From: Castellaniella denitrificans
GTDB taxonomy: Bacteria; Pseudomonadota; Gammaproteobacteria; Burkholderiales; Burkholderiaceae_B
Direction of reading: 5' to 3'
Length of the DNA stretch: 64,000 nucleotides
Assembly: GCF_027214045.1 (NCBI RefSeq)
Contig: NZ_JAPWHE010000004.1
Coordinates: 1 to 64,000 of the forward strand
This document shows, one piece after another, positions 15,551 through 24,592 of the stretch (the stretch's first letter is position 1; every line of letters begins with the position of its first letter). The translations under genes and the position numbers were made by a program. The notes beneath the pieces were generated by a model. That model ran no database searches and was not told the DNA's origin. It saw nothing but the letters and a program-made list of their open reading frames with translations.

Positions 15551-17208
15551 TCATGCCGCGCTGCCTGCCCGCCGGCGATGGCGCCGTGCTGGCGGAACTC
15601 CGTTCCCTTGACGAGACCCTGGCCTTGTTCCAGGCACTCGGCCAGCGGCCGGCCGGTGTGGAGGATGTCGTGCCCGCCGCGCGCACGCTGCTGGTGCTGT
15701 TCCGCCCGTCCGCGCTGTCGGCGCGGGATGTGGCCGGCTGGCTGCGGCGGACCGCGGCCGCCTTGGCGGCTGCTCCCGCAGGCGCGGCGGGCGCTTCGCC
15801 CGCGGCCTCCGATGCGCGGCTGGTGGAGATTCCCGTGCGCTATGAGGGCGAGGATCTGGACGAGGTCGCCGAACGGCTCGGGCTGACGCGCGCCGAGTTG
15901 ATCGAGCGCCACACCGGTAGCGACTACCTGGCGGCTTTCGCGGGCTTTGCGCCGGGATTCGTCTACCTGGCGGGCGGCGATCCCTGTTTCCACGGCATTC
16001 CCCGTCGGGCCGCGCCGCGTGTTCGCGTTCCTGCGGGATCCGTGGCCGTGGCAGGGGACTTCAGCGCCGTGTATCCCTCCGACAGCCCCGGTGGCTGGCA
16101 ATTGCTGGGCGTGACGCCCTGGCGGATGTGGGACATGGAGCGGGCCGAACCGGCCTTGGTGCGGCCCGGTTTTCGCGTGCGCTTCCGCGACCTGGAGGCC
16201 GCCGGTGTCGCCTATAGCCTGCCCGGCGACAACGGCCGCCCGCCGGCCGCCACGGTCCCATCCATGGGCCTTGCGGCCGTTGCCGCGCCGTCGGCCTGTT
16301 TCGACGTGCTGTCCGCCGGACCGCAAACCCTGGTGCAGGATCTGGGCCGCCCCGGCCTGACCGGCATGGGCGTGTCGCTGTCCGGGGCGCTGGACCGGGG
16401 CGCACTGCGCGCCGCCAACCGGATCGTCGGCAATCCGGCTGACGCCCCCGTGCTGGAGAATGCTCTGGGCGGACTGCGTCTGGTGTGTCGGGGCCGGGCC
16501 GTTGTCGCCATCACCGGCGCTCAGGCGGAGATCCGCCTGACGACGGCGGTGGGCGTCCGTCTTCCTGCCGCTGCGGGCCGGCCGCTGGCGCTCGACGAGG
16601 GCGATGAACTGCGGATCGGCACGCCGGGCGCCGGTGTGCGCTGCTACGTGGCCGTGAGGGGGGGCTGGGATGTGGCGCCCGTGCTGGGCAGCTGCGCCAC
16701 CGACACCCTGGCGGGCATCGGACCGGCGCCGCTGCGTGCGGGTGACCGGCTGCGGGTGGGGACGGCCCCGGGCGGCGCGCGCCCCGGCGCCGTCCTGACC
16801 GGTGCCGCTTCGCCGCCGCCTTTGCCCCGCAGAGGAGAACTCGTCGTCCTCGATATCGTTCTGGGGCCGCGCTCCGACTGGTTTTCCCCGGCGGCGCTCG
16901 ACCTGCTCATCCACCAGGAGTGGACGGTCACGCCCCAATCGGATCGGGTCGGCATGCGCCTGGCCGGGACAGAGCCGCTGACGCGCAGCCGCCAGGGTGA
17001 ACTGCCCAGCGAGGGCACCGTGGCCGGCGCCATCCAGGTGCCGGCCGGCGGTCAGCCAGTCCTGTTCCTGGCCGACCATCCGCTGACCGGCGGCTATCCG
17101 GTGATTGGCGCGGTCGTCGCCCGCGACCTGGACCGCGCCGCCCAGATTCCCGTGGGCGCCCGCCTACGCTTCCGGCCCATCGGGCCTTTCAAGGAAATCC
17201 TGCCATGA
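15547..17208 (+). CDS. pxpBC: Fused 5-oxoprolinase subunits B and C (carboxyltransferase-like)
   Basis: One 553-residue chain joins two proteins that are separate in E. coli. Residues 1-215 are PxpB-like (cyclophilin fold): [20 protein letters not shown], then [20 protein letters not shown] and [11 protein letters not shown] linker of about 30 residues leads to a PxpC-like half (about 255-545): [62 protein letters not shown] and [19 protein letters not shown]. Both halves are homologous to the carboxyltransferase part of urea carboxylase. It starts at 15547 within the pxpA stop and overlaps the biotin carboxylase gene by 4 bp, so all three are coupled. The fusion with an adjacent biotin carboxylase suggests a biotin-dependent carboxyltransferase. 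Confidence 0.88.
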   Translation: MIMPRCLPAGDGAVLAELRSLDETLALFQALGQRPAGVEDVVPAARTLLVLFRPSALSARDVAGWLRRTAAALAAAPAGAAGASPAASDARLVEIPVRYEGEDLDEVAERLGLTRAELIERHTGSDYLAAFAGFAPGFVYLAGGDPCFHGIPRRAAPRVRVPAGSVAVAGDFSAVYPSDSPGGWQLLGVTPWRMWDMERAEPALVRPGFRVRFRDLEAAGVAYSLPGDNGRPPAATVPSMGLAAVAAPSACFDVLSAGPQTLVQDLGRPGLTGMGVSLSGALDRGALRAANRIVGNPADAPVLENALGGLRLVCRGRAVVAITGAQAEIRLTTAVGVRLPAAAGRPLALDEGDELRIGTPGAGVRCYVAVRGGWDVAPVLGSCATDTLAGIGPAPLRAGDRLRVGTAPGGARPGAVLTGAASPPPLPRRGELVVLDIVLGPRSDWFSPAALDLLIHQEWTVTPQSDRVGMRLAGTEPLTRSRQGELPSEGTVAGAIQVPAGGQPVLFLADHPLTGGYPVIGAVVARDLDRAAQIPVGARLRFRPIGPFKEILP

Positions 17209-18980
17209 TCCGTAAAGTCCTGATCGCCAACCGGGGCGAGATCGCCGTGCGCATCGCGCGCGCCTGCGCCGATTATGGCGTGCGCTCGATTGCCGTATAC
17301 GCCGACGACGACGCCGACGCACTGCATGTGCGCCGGGCCGACGAGGCCTGGGCGCTGGAGGGACGCCGGCCCGCTGAAACCTACCTGGACATCGACAAGC
17401 TCCTGGGCGTCGCCAAGCGCTCCGGGGCCGACGCCGTTCATCCGGGCTACGGGTTTCTCTCCGAGCGCGCGGAATTTGCGCGCGCCGTGATCGAAGCCGG
17501 CCTGGCCTGGATCGGCCCCCCGCCCGAAGCCATCGAGGCGCTCGGCGACAAAGTGGCCGCGCGGCGGATCGCCCAGGCCGTGGGCGCGCCGCTGGTGGCG
17601 GGCACGGAGGGTCCGGTTGCCAGCGGTGCCGAAGCCCTGGCCTTCGCCGAGGCGCACGGCCTGCCCATCGCCATCAAGGCGGCTTTCGGCGGCGGCGGAC
17701 GCGGCCTGAAAGTGGCCTGGCGGCTGGACGAGGTGGCCGAACTGTATGAATCCGCCGTGCGCGAAGCCACGGCCGCCTTCGGCCGGGGAGAGTGCTTCAT
17801 CGAGCAGTTTCTCGATCGACCGCGCCATATCGAGGCGCAGGTGATCGCCGATACCCATGGGCGGGTGGTGGTGCTGGGCGACCGCGATTGTTCGCTGCAG
17901 CGGCGCAACCAGAAGCTCGTCGAAGAAGCCCCCGCCCCCTTTCTTTCCGACGAGCAGCGCGTCCGCATCCACCAGGCGGCGCGCGATATCTGCGCCCGGG
18001 CCGGCTACGTCGGCGCGGGGACGGTGGAATTCCTGCTGGCGCGCGACGGCCGCATTTCCTTCCTGGAGGTCAATACCCGCCTGCAGGTCGAGCATCCCGT
18101 GACCGAAGAAACCTCCGGCCTGGATCTGGTGGTGGAGCAATTGCGCGTCGCCGACGGCCTGCCGCTGTCGATCGAGTCCACGCCCGCGCCGCGCGGGCAC
18201 AGCCTGGAGTTCCGCATCAATGCCGAGGATCCGGGGCGCGGTTATCTGCCGACGCCGGGACTCGTCGCGCTTTTCGCGCCGCCTTCGGGGCCGGGCGTCC
18301 GGATCGACAGCGGCGTGGAGTCCGGCTCGCGGGTGCCGGGCGTATTCGATTCCCTGTTGGCCAAGCTGATCGTGAGCGGCGCGACCCGGGAACAGGCCCT
18401 GGCCCGCGCGCGCCGCGCGCTGCGGGAATTCGAGATCGACGGTGTCGCGTCTGTCCTGCCTTTCCACCGCGCCGTGGTCGATCAGGCCGACTTCATTGGC
18501 CAGCAAGGCTTCGGCGTGCATACGCGCTGGATCGAAACGGAATTTTCCGTCGACCTGGCCGACGCGCCCAGGCCCCTGGCGCAGGATGGGGTGCCGATGC
18601 GGCGCACCTTCATCGAGATCGACGGTCGCCGCGTATCCCTGGGGCTGCCGGCGGACATGCCGGGCGTGGGTGCGGCACTGGCCGCCGGCCTCGCGACGGG
18701 CGGCGAGGTGTCCGATGCCGGAGAGCGCTCCCAGGATGGCACGTCCCAGGCCGATCGCGGCGCGGTGACGGCGCCGATCACCGGCACGCTGCTGTCCTGG
18801 CAGGTTCAGGCGGGGGCCACGGTCGAGGAGGGCCAGGTGCTGGCCGTGATGGAAGCGATGAAGATGGAAGCCCAGGTGCTGGCGCCCATCGCGGGCGTGC
18901 TGCGCCAGGAAGTGACGGCGGGCGCTTTTGTCGAGGCCGACGTGCCGCTTGGGCGCATCGAAGGGATGCGGCGCCCTTAG
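17205..18980 (+). CDS. Biotin carboxylase with C-terminal biotin carrier domain
   Basis: A 591-residue fused biotin carboxylase and carrier protein, as in acyl-CoA carboxylase alpha subunits. The N-terminus [19 protein letters not shown], the ATP-grasp glycine loop [13 protein letters not shown], and ERDCSLQRR-like and [15 protein letters not shown] motifs mark the carboxylase. The last 70 residues are a biotinyl domain with EAMKMEA, lysine near 553. Normal partners are acyl-CoA carboxyltransferase beta subunits, but here the neighbour is pxpBC. The chain is shorter than typical propionyl- or methylcrotonyl-CoA carboxylase alpha chains (about 660), lacking much of the beta-subunit-binding (BT) region. 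This supports an unusual partner. It is the last gene of the pxp operon. Confidence 0.88.
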   Translation: MIRKVLIANRGEIAVRIARACADYGVRSIAVYADDDADALHVRRADEAWALEGRRPAETYLDIDKLLGVAKRSGADAVHPGYGFLSERAEFARAVIEAGLAWIGPPPEAIEALGDKVAARRIAQAVGAPLVAGTEGPVASGAEALAFAEAHGLPIAIKAAFGGGGRGLKVAWRLDEVAELYESAVREATAAFGRGECFIEQFLDRPRHIEAQVIADTHGRVVVLGDRDCSLQRRNQKLVEEAPAPFLSDEQRVRIHQAARDICARAGYVGAGTVEFLLARDGRISFLEVNTRLQVEHPVTEETSGLDLVVEQLRVADGLPLSIESTPAPRGHSLEFRINAEDPGRGYLPTPGLVALFAPPSGPGVRIDSGVESGSRVPGVFDSLLAKLIVSGATREQALARARRALREFEIDGVASVLPFHRAVVDQADFIGQQGFGVHTRWIETEFSVDLADAPRPLAQDGVPMRRTFIEIDGRRVSLGLPADMPGVGAALAAGLATGGEVSDAGERSQDGTSQADRGAVTAPITGTLLSWQVQAGATVEEGQVLAVMEAMKMEAQVLAPIAGVLRQEVTAGAFVEADVPLGRIEGMRRP

Positions 18981-19140
18981 GGCGGCTCCGGGCAAGCCGC
19001 CGCGCCGCTGCGCATCAGCGGCTGCGGACGGGGGGCTTTGCGCCGGGGCGGGGTAAAGACTTGTGCCGTCCGGCCGTAGATGCCGGTACGGGGCCGTCGG
19101 TGCCGCTTTGCCCGACGGGTTCCGTTGCCTGGATGACGCG

Positions 19141-19611
19141 ATGAGCCCTCTCGATGCCTTGACCTTTTCCGTGCCGTCGGCGGCCGGCCTCGCGCATGTC
19201 GGCGGCCAGGGAGCCGTGGGGACGCCTTTCCCGGATGCGCCGGCCTCGTCCAGGGCCTCGATTTCCGACCTGGGGCGGGCGATGTCCATGGCCGCCTCGG
19301 GTTCGACGGCGACCCGGAGCCGGTATCGGGACATCGACGACAGCGATCTGCCCGAGGCCGTCAAGCACCTGTTGCGGATGATCCGCGATCTGCGCGAACG
19401 GCTCGCGGAATTGGCACGGGAACTGGGGGCGGTTCAGGCTGACGAAAGCCTGGATCAGGAAACCAGGCGCGCCCGCTTGTTGCAGCTCAGGGCGCGGATG
19501 AGCGCGCTGAATAGCGCGCTGATGTCGGCGACACAGAAGCTGGCCAGCCTGATGCGGGACATGCGACTGGATCAGGCGCGGCAGATGTCCGCCGCTCAAC
19601 TGGCGCTGTAG
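19141..19611 (+). CDS. Small FlxA-like coiled-coil protein
   Basis: A 156-residue cytoplasmic protein with no signal peptide or membrane segment. Residues 75-150 are a long heptad-rich helix pair (VKHLLRMIRDLRERLAELAR, then RRARLLQLRARMSALNSALM). This resembles the FlxA-like family, whose function is poorly known. The N-terminal 70 residues are Ser/Ala-rich and probably disordered. The frame is open from 19063, but the ATG at 19141 (MSPLDALTFSVPS) is more credible; no strong ribosome site is visible. It is an orphan between the pxp operon and bioA, with no flagellar genes near. Confidence 0.5.
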   Translation: MSPLDALTFSVPSAAGLAHVGGQGAVGTPFPDAPASSRASISDLGRAMSMAASGSTATRSRYRDIDDSDLPEAVKHLLRMIRDLRERLAELARELGAVQADESLDQETRRARLLQLRARMSALNSALMSATQKLASLMRDMRLDQARQMSAAQLAL

Positions 19612-19612
19612 C

Positions 19613-19639
19613 CGCCCGCCCCCCCACGGGGGGCGGGCG
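19613..19639. terminator. GC-only hairpin between convergent genes
   Basis: A 12-bp stem CGCCCGCCCCCC/GGGGGGCGGGCG with a 3-nt loop lies between the FlxA-like gene and bioA. There is no T-tract on either side, so termination by it is uncertain. Confidence 0.4.
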
Positions 19640-19658
19640 CTCTGGATCCGCGGTTCGT

Positions 19659-20948
19659 TCAGTCCGGGTGCGATGCCGTCGATGCGGCGAGCACCGAGCA
19701 TATCGTGCCGGTCAACCGCCGCAGGTCTTCCGGCGGCATCACGAAAGCGGGCGTCAAGTAGATGATGTGGCCAAAGGGCCGGATCCACGCGCCCGCTTCC
19801 AGGAATGTCCGGCGCAGCGCGGCGTGATCCGGCCTGCGCTCCAGTTCGACCGCGCCGATGGCCCCCATGACGCGGACGTCGCGGACACCAGGGAGGGTCT
19901 TGCAGGGCGCCAGGCCTTCGCGCAGCAGGACCTCGATGGCCCGGACCTGCGCCAGCCGGGGTTCCGTCTCGAACAGATCCAGCGAGGCCAGCGCGGCGGC
20001 GCAGGCCAGCGCATTGCCCATGTAGGTCGGCCCGTGCATCAGCGCGTGCGCGGGGTCGTCGGACCAGAAGCCTTCGAAGACGCGCCGGCTGGCCACGGTC
20101 GCGGCCAAGGGCAGGGTGCCGCCCGTGAGCGCCTTGGACAGGGTGATGATGTCCGGCCGCACGCCCGCCTGCTCGAAGGCGAACATCGATCCGGTGCGCC
20201 CGAAGCCGGTGAAGATTTCGTCGAAGATCAGCAGGGTGCCGTGGCGGTCGGCCATTTCGCGCAGGCGCGCGAGCACGGCGGGCGCGTGCATCCGCATGCC
20301 GCCCGCGCCCTGCACCAGCGGCTCGACCAGGATGGCGGCGATCCGGTCCGCTTGAGCATGCAGCCGGGCCTCCAGTGCATCGGCACGCGCCTCGTCCGTG
20401 GGGAGTTCGCACAGTTCATGGCGCGCGCCGGCGCCGTCGAAGGCGGCGTGCATGCCGATGTCGGGATCGCAGACCGCCATGGTTCCGAAGGTGTCGCCAT
20501 GATAGCCGCCTCGGAACGCGAGGATGCGACGCCGCTGCGGTTCACCTTGGTTGGACCAATATTGCATGGCCATCTTCATCGCCACCTCGACCGAGACGGA
20601 TCCGGATTCTGTGAAGAACACGCGATCCAGGCCGGGTCCGAGCAGGGTGCACAGGCGCCGGGCCAGGGTCAGCGCCGGTTCGTGCGCGAGCCCGCCGAAC
20701 ATGATGTGGGGCATGCGCGCCAGCTGGGCCTGGACGGCCTGGGCGATGTGCGGATGGTTGTAGCCGTGGCAGGCCGTCCACCATGAGGCGATGCCGTCGA
20801 TCAGAACCCGGCCGTCGGCCAGTTCGATCCGGCTGCCTTGCGTGCGGGTCGCGGGCGCCGGCAGGTCGGCGGTTTTCATCTGGGTATAGGGTAGCCAGAT
20901 GTGGGCGTGGCCGTTCGTCAGCCAGTCGGGAAGAGAAGTATTCATCAT
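19659..20948 (-). CDS. bioA: Adenosylmethionine-8-amino-7-oxononanoate aminotransferase
   Basis: Makes 7,8-diaminononanoate from 8-amino-7-oxononanoate with SAM as amino donor (biotin synthesis, PLP-dependent). The 429-residue protein shows IWLPYTQMKTADLP, DGIASWWTACHGYNHPHIAQA, FTESGSVSVEVAMKMAMQYW, RGGYHGDTFGTMAVCDPD, FDEIFTGFGRTGSMFAFEQA, and the PLP lysine in TLSKALTGGTLPLA. Two adjacent ATGs (20948, 20945) can start it; a TTG at 20957 would add three residues. It diverges from bioF-bioHC-bioD. Confidence 0.95.
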   Translation of the reverse strand: MMNTSLPDWLTNGHAHIWLPYTQMKTADLPAPATRTQGSRIELADGRVLIDGIASWWTACHGYNHPHIAQAVQAQLARMPHIMFGGLAHEPALTLARRLCTLLGPGLDRVFFTESGSVSVEVAMKMAMQYWSNQGEPQRRRILAFRGGYHGDTFGTMAVCDPDIGMHAAFDGAGARHELCELPTDEARADALEARLHAQADRIAAILVEPLVQGAGGMRMHAPAVLARLREMADRHGTLLIFDEIFTGFGRTGSMFAFEQAGVRPDIITLSKALTGGTLPLAATVASRRVFEGFWSDDPAHALMHGPTYMGNALACAAALASLDLFETEPRLAQVRAIEVLLREGLAPCKTLPGVRDVRVMGAIGAVELERRPDHAALRRTFLEAGAWIRPFGHIIYLTPAFVMPPEDLRRLTGTICSVLAASTASHPD

Positions 20949-21077
20949 TTGTTTCAATTAGAGGGTCGTCACCGGCGGCAGAGAGAATGGCCACTCGATG
21001 CCGCATGCTTGGCGGCAGTTGCAGGGAAAATCTCTCAACTCCGTTTTGCTGTCATCTTCTTTCTAAATGTATTTAAA

Positions 21078-21093
21078 ATCTCTTTATTGAGAT
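21078..21093. promoter_or_regulatory. AT-rich inverted repeat in the bioA/bioF divergent region
   Basis: ATCTC-TTTATT-GAGAT lies in the most AT-rich part of the roughly 200-bp gap between bioA and bioF, about 50 bp before bioF. It could be an operator for biotin control. It does not match the enterobacterial BirA operator, and I found no clear match to that operator anywhere in the gap. Confidence 0.25.
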
Positions 21094-21144
21094 CATTTTG
21101 ATATTATCGCCTCGCCATTCATTTTCAACCAGGAGATTTCCGGC

Positions 21145-22329
21145 GTGGCGGCGGGTTCATTCGATGCCCTTTTCGAGCAGGGCTTGCGCGAAGCGGAGCG
21201 GCTTCATCTGCGCCGTTCGGTCCGGGTGTTCGAACGGATCGCGCCGGGCCGCAGCCTGCACGACGGGCGCGAGCTTCTGAATTTCTGCAGCAACGACTAT
21301 CTCGGGCTGTCCCGGCATCCGGCGCTCGCCGCGATGGCCTGCGAGCGCGTCCGGCGTGACGGGACGGGCGCAACCGCCTCTCGGCTGGTCTGCGGCGCCG
21401 ATCCCTTCTGTGCCGGTATCGAGACACGTCTCGCCCGCGCCAAGGGCACGCAGGCCGCATTGCTGTTTTCCTCCGGATGGCAAGCCAATGCGGCGGTGCT
21501 GCCGGCGCTGTTGCGGGCCTTCGGCCCATCGGTCCAGGTGTACGTCGATCGCCTCGTCCATGCCAGCCTGCACCAGGGTTGCCGCGCGGCGGGCATCCGC
21601 GAGATCCGTTTCCGACACAACGATCTGGATCATCTCGAAGCCTTGCTGCGCGCCCGGGCCGGAAGGCCCGGGCGCCGCATCATCGTGACGGAAAGCGTAT
21701 TCAGCATGGACGGCGACCGGTGCGATGTGGCGGCGCTCGCCGGCCTGGCGCAGCGCCATGAGGCCTTCTTGTATCTGGACGAGGCCCATGCCACGGGCGT
21801 GCTGGGTCCGGACGGGATGGGCCTGTCCGGCCTGGGCGGCGGGCGGGTCGATCTGGCGATGGGCACATTCAGCAAGGCGTTGGGCGGCTTTGGCGCCTAC
21901 GTCGCCGGCTCGCGTGCGCTGTGCGATTACTTGGTCAATGCCTGCTCGGGTTTCATCCATACGACCGCGTTGCCGCCGGCCGTGCTGGGCGCCATCGATG
22001 CGGCACTGGATCTGATTCCCGGGATGCGGGCCGAGCGCGAAGCGCTGGCGGCCGGCGCCCACGCCCTGCGCGGCGCGCTGCATTCGCTGGGCCTGGACAC
22101 GGGCGCGTCGAGCACGCAGATCGTGCCTGTCCTGGTTGGCGACGAGCGTCGGGCGCTGGCCCTGAGCCAGGCGCTGGAGGCGCACGGCGTGCTGGTGACC
22201 GCCATCCGTCCGCCCACCGTGCCGCGTGGGACCAGCCGTTTGCGCATCGCGCTCAGCGCCGCGCACACGCGTGCGGATGTCGATCGCTTGCTCGGCGCCC
22301 TGTCGCGGGCGCTGGAGACCGGCGCATGA
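21145..22329 (+). CDS. bioF: 8-amino-7-oxononanoate synthase
   Basis: Condenses pimeloyl-ACP (or -CoA) with alanine (PLP-dependent, biotin pathway). The 394-residue chain has LLNFCSNDYLGLSRHP, GTGATASRLVCGADPFCAGIE, ESVFSMDGDRCDV, LDEAHATGVLGPDG and the PLP-lysine motif GTFSKALGGFGAYVAG. Translation starts at GTG with AGGAG 9 nt upstream; no ATG fits the family N-terminus. Its stop overlaps the start of the fused bioH-bioC gene by 4 bp. Confidence 0.95.
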   Translation: MAAGSFDALFEQGLREAERLHLRRSVRVFERIAPGRSLHDGRELLNFCSNDYLGLSRHPALAAMACERVRRDGTGATASRLVCGADPFCAGIETRLARAKGTQAALLFSSGWQANAAVLPALLRAFGPSVQVYVDRLVHASLHQGCRAAGIREIRFRHNDLDHLEALLRARAGRPGRRIIVTESVFSMDGDRCDVAALAGLAQRHEAFLYLDEAHATGVLGPDGMGLSGLGGGRVDLAMGTFSKALGGFGAYVAGSRALCDYLVNACSGFIHTTALPPAVLGAIDAALDLIPGMRAEREALAAGAHALRGALHSLGLDTGASSTQIVPVLVGDERRALALSQALEAHGVLVTAIRPPTVPRGTSRLRIALSAAHTRADVDRLLGALSRALETGA

Positions 22330-23894
22330 GCGCCGCCCGGCCATGCGCCGCGGCCGCGCCGGCCCGCGAGACGCCCACGCTCGTGTTCGCGCACGGCTGG
22401 GGGTTCGATGCCGGGTTCTGGGATGCCGTGCGGGTTCGCCTGCGGGCCTGGCCGCAGCGGGTGCTGGAGCGGGGCTATTTTGCCTCGCGTCCCATGCCCG
22501 AAGAGGCCCTGCCTGAGGGGCCGTTGGTGGCGATCGGACATTCCTTCGGCTATTTGCACCTGCTGGAGCGGCTGGCGCGGCGGCGAACCCAGCCCTGCGC
22601 CTGGGTATCCATCAACGGTTTCGCCCGTTTCGGCGCCGGCGATGATTTTCCGCACGGCGTGGATCCGCGCCTGATACGGCGCATGTTGTCCCGGTTGTCG
22701 GCCTCTCCCGCGGCGGTGGTCGACGAGTTCCGGCGCCGCTGCGGCTCGTCCCCCGCAGCTGGCGCGCCTTGCCTGGCGACATTGGCGCATGATCTGCGGG
22801 CGATGCAGGCCCTGGATCTGCGCGATCATGTCCGTGGTCGCGTCGTGCCCATGCTGGCGCTGGGGGGAACGGCGGACCCCGTGGTGCCGGCCCGCATGGC
22901 GGCGCAGGCCCTGCCTGCCTGCGGCATCGACTGGTTGCGGGATGGCGGACATTTGCTCCCTCTGGAAGCGCCGGACTGGTGTGCCACGCGTATCGCCGGG
23001 TTCCTTGCGCGCCACGGCATGGCGCCCGCCGCGGAGGCGGAGGGCCAGGCATTCCTCGCGTCCCCCGCTACCGAAGCGCCCGCCCGCCGTTCGTGGCGGT
23101 CGCGTTCCTGCGATATCGGCACGCGCTTTGGCGCGGCGGCGGGCGGGTATGATCGCCACGCCGGCATACAGCGCCAGGTTGCCTCGCGGCTGGCAGCGCG
23201 GATCGCCCGGCTCGACTTGCCGGAACGGCCCCGCATTCTTGAAATCGGCTGCGGCACGGGCCTGCTCACCCGCATGCTGGGTGAGCATTTCCCCGAGGCG
23301 GACTGGACGATCACGGATGTGTCTTCCGCCATGCTGGCGCAGGCGCGCCGCCGCCTGCGCCTGGGGGGTGTCACCCGCTACCGGGTGATGGATGGAGAAA
23401 ACCCCGGCCTGGAAGGCGGCCCGGTGTGCTTCGACTTGATTTGTTCCAGCATGGCCCTGCAGTGGTTCCAGGATCCCGCGCAGGGACTGGCGCGGCTGGC
23501 GGCGCTGCTGGCGCCCGCCGGACATCTGGCCGTCGCCCTGCCGGTGGACGGCACATTCTCCGAATGGCGACTGGCGCACGAGACTGCTGGATTGCGCCCG
23601 CGCATGATTCCCTTTCCTCGTCCAGAAGACTTGCGCATGGCGTGCGGGCGCATGGCGGCGCGGTTCGATGTGGAGCGCATTGTCGATGAGTGCGGCGGCG
23701 CGCTGGCCTTTCTGCGCGGGCTCAAAGGGGTGGGCGCGACAGCGTCCCGGGCGGAGACCCGGCCCCTGTCCCCGGCGGCCCTGCGCCGTGTCTGCGCCGA
23801 ATTCGATCGTGCCGGCGGACGCTGTTCTTATCTGATCGCCTATGGCCTGTGGCGCCGGCGGGGTGGTCGCACACACAAGGAAACCGCTTCATGA
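22326..23894 (+). CDS. bioHC: BioH-BioC fusion: pimeloyl-ACP methyl esterase plus malonyl-ACP O-methyltransferase
   Basis: A 522-residue bifunctional protein. Residues 16-235 are an alpha/beta hydrolase with oxyanion motif HGWG (23-26), nucleophile Ser73 in IGHSFG, Asp184 in GGTADPVVP and His209 in DGGHLLPLE. After a 25-residue linker, residues 264-515 are a SAM methyltransferase starting FGAAAGGYDRHAGIQRQV like BioC, with motif I ILEIGCGTGLLTRML (304-318) and MALQWFQDP. BioC methylates malonyl-ACP to start pimelate synthesis on the fatty-acid machinery, and BioH removes the methyl group at the end. Both steps in one chain is unusual. It overlaps bioF and bioD by 4 bp each, so bioF-bioHC-bioD is one coupled operon. 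Confidence 0.88.
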   Translation: MSAARPCAAAAPARETPTLVFAHGWGFDAGFWDAVRVRLRAWPQRVLERGYFASRPMPEEALPEGPLVAIGHSFGYLHLLERLARRRTQPCAWVSINGFARFGAGDDFPHGVDPRLIRRMLSRLSASPAAVVDEFRRRCGSSPAAGAPCLATLAHDLRAMQALDLRDHVRGRVVPMLALGGTADPVVPARMAAQALPACGIDWLRDGGHLLPLEAPDWCATRIAGFLARHGMAPAAEAEGQAFLASPATEAPARRSWRSRSCDIGTRFGAAAGGYDRHAGIQRQVASRLAARIARLDLPERPRILEIGCGTGLLTRMLGEHFPEADWTITDVSSAMLAQARRRLRLGGVTRYRVMDGENPGLEGGPVCFDLICSSMALQWFQDPAQGLARLAALLAPAGHLAVALPVDGTFSEWRLAHETAGLRPRMIPFPRPEDLRMACGRMAARFDVERIVDECGGALAFLRGLKGVGATASRAETRPLSPAALRRVCAEFDRAGGRCSYLIAYGLWRRRGGRTHKETAS

Positions 23895-24571
23895 CCGCAT
23901 CGGCCTTCGCCGGGAAAACCTGTTCCGGCGTGTTCGTCACGGGGACCGACACGGACGTGGGCAAGACGCTGGTCTCGGCGATCCTGGCCAAGGCCTGGGG
24001 CGCCGACTATTGGAAGCCGTACCAGACCGGCGTCGAGTCCGCGCCCGGTGACACCGAAACCGTGGCGGCGCTGCTTGGCCCGGGTGGCGGCCATGTGCTG
24101 CATCCGCCCGCCTGTGTGCTGCGGGCGCCGCTGGCGCCCTGGGCGGCGGCCAGGGCGGAGGGGGTGACGATCGAGATGGCCGGATTGCGGCCGCCCCGGA
24201 CGGTCGCGCCGCTGGTGGTGGAGGGGGCGGGCGGTCTGTATGTGCCGGTGGACGAGCACGGCATGATGATCGACCTCGTCGTCCGGCTGGCCCTGCCGGT
24301 GGTTCTCGTGGCGCGCAGCACGCTCGGGACGATCAATCACACCTTGCTGAGCCTGCGGGCCTTGCGGGCGCGGGAGCTGCCCGTGCTGGGCGTGGTGATG
24401 AACGGCCCGCCGTCGGCCGGCAACCGCGAGGCGCTGGAGCGTTTCGGGCAGGTGCCGGTGATTGCGGAGATCCCGCCGCTGGAACGGGTCGATGCGGCCG
24501 CTGTGGCCGCGCTGGCCGCCCGCATGCCGGATCTGGCGTCGCTGTCGCGGGCCGCGCGGCCCGGGCGTTGA
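23891..24571 (+). CDS. bioD: Dethiobiotin synthetase
   Basis: ATP-dependent carboxylation of diaminononanoate to dethiobiotin. The 226-residue protein has the P-loop-like GVFVTGTDTDVGKTLVSA, YWKPYQTGVE with the substrate lysine, VVEGAGGLYVPVDEHG, and the base-recognition loop GVVMNGPPS. The start at 23891 overlaps the preceding stop. bioB, the last enzyme of the pathway, is not in this window. Confidence 0.94.
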   Translation: MTASAFAGKTCSGVFVTGTDTDVGKTLVSAILAKAWGADYWKPYQTGVESAPGDTETVAALLGPGGGHVLHPPACVLRAPLAPWAAARAEGVTIEMAGLRPPRTVAPLVVEGAGGLYVPVDEHGMMIDLVVRLALPVVLVARSTLGTINHTLLSLRALRARELPVLGVVMNGPPSAGNREALERFGQVPVIAEIPPLERVDAAAVAALAARMPDLASLSRAARPGR

Positions 24572-24592
24572 AGGCGGGTGCGATGTGCCGTG

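Noticed and set aside
18981-19001. Terminator right after the biotin carboxylase gene
   Set aside because: GGCGGCT/AGCCGCC can form a 7-bp stem, but there is no T-tract and the region is uniformly GC-rich, so it was not called.
15349-19364. Long minus-strand frames (576 and 756 codons) opposite the pxp/carboxylase genes
   Set aside because: Both are antisense to well-supported proteins and show Arg/Gly/Gln-rich shadow composition.
20949-21144. BirA operator of the enterobacterial type between bioA and bioF
   Set aside because: No TTGTAAACC half-sites in the expected inverted arrangement; only the weak AT-rich repeat was recorded.
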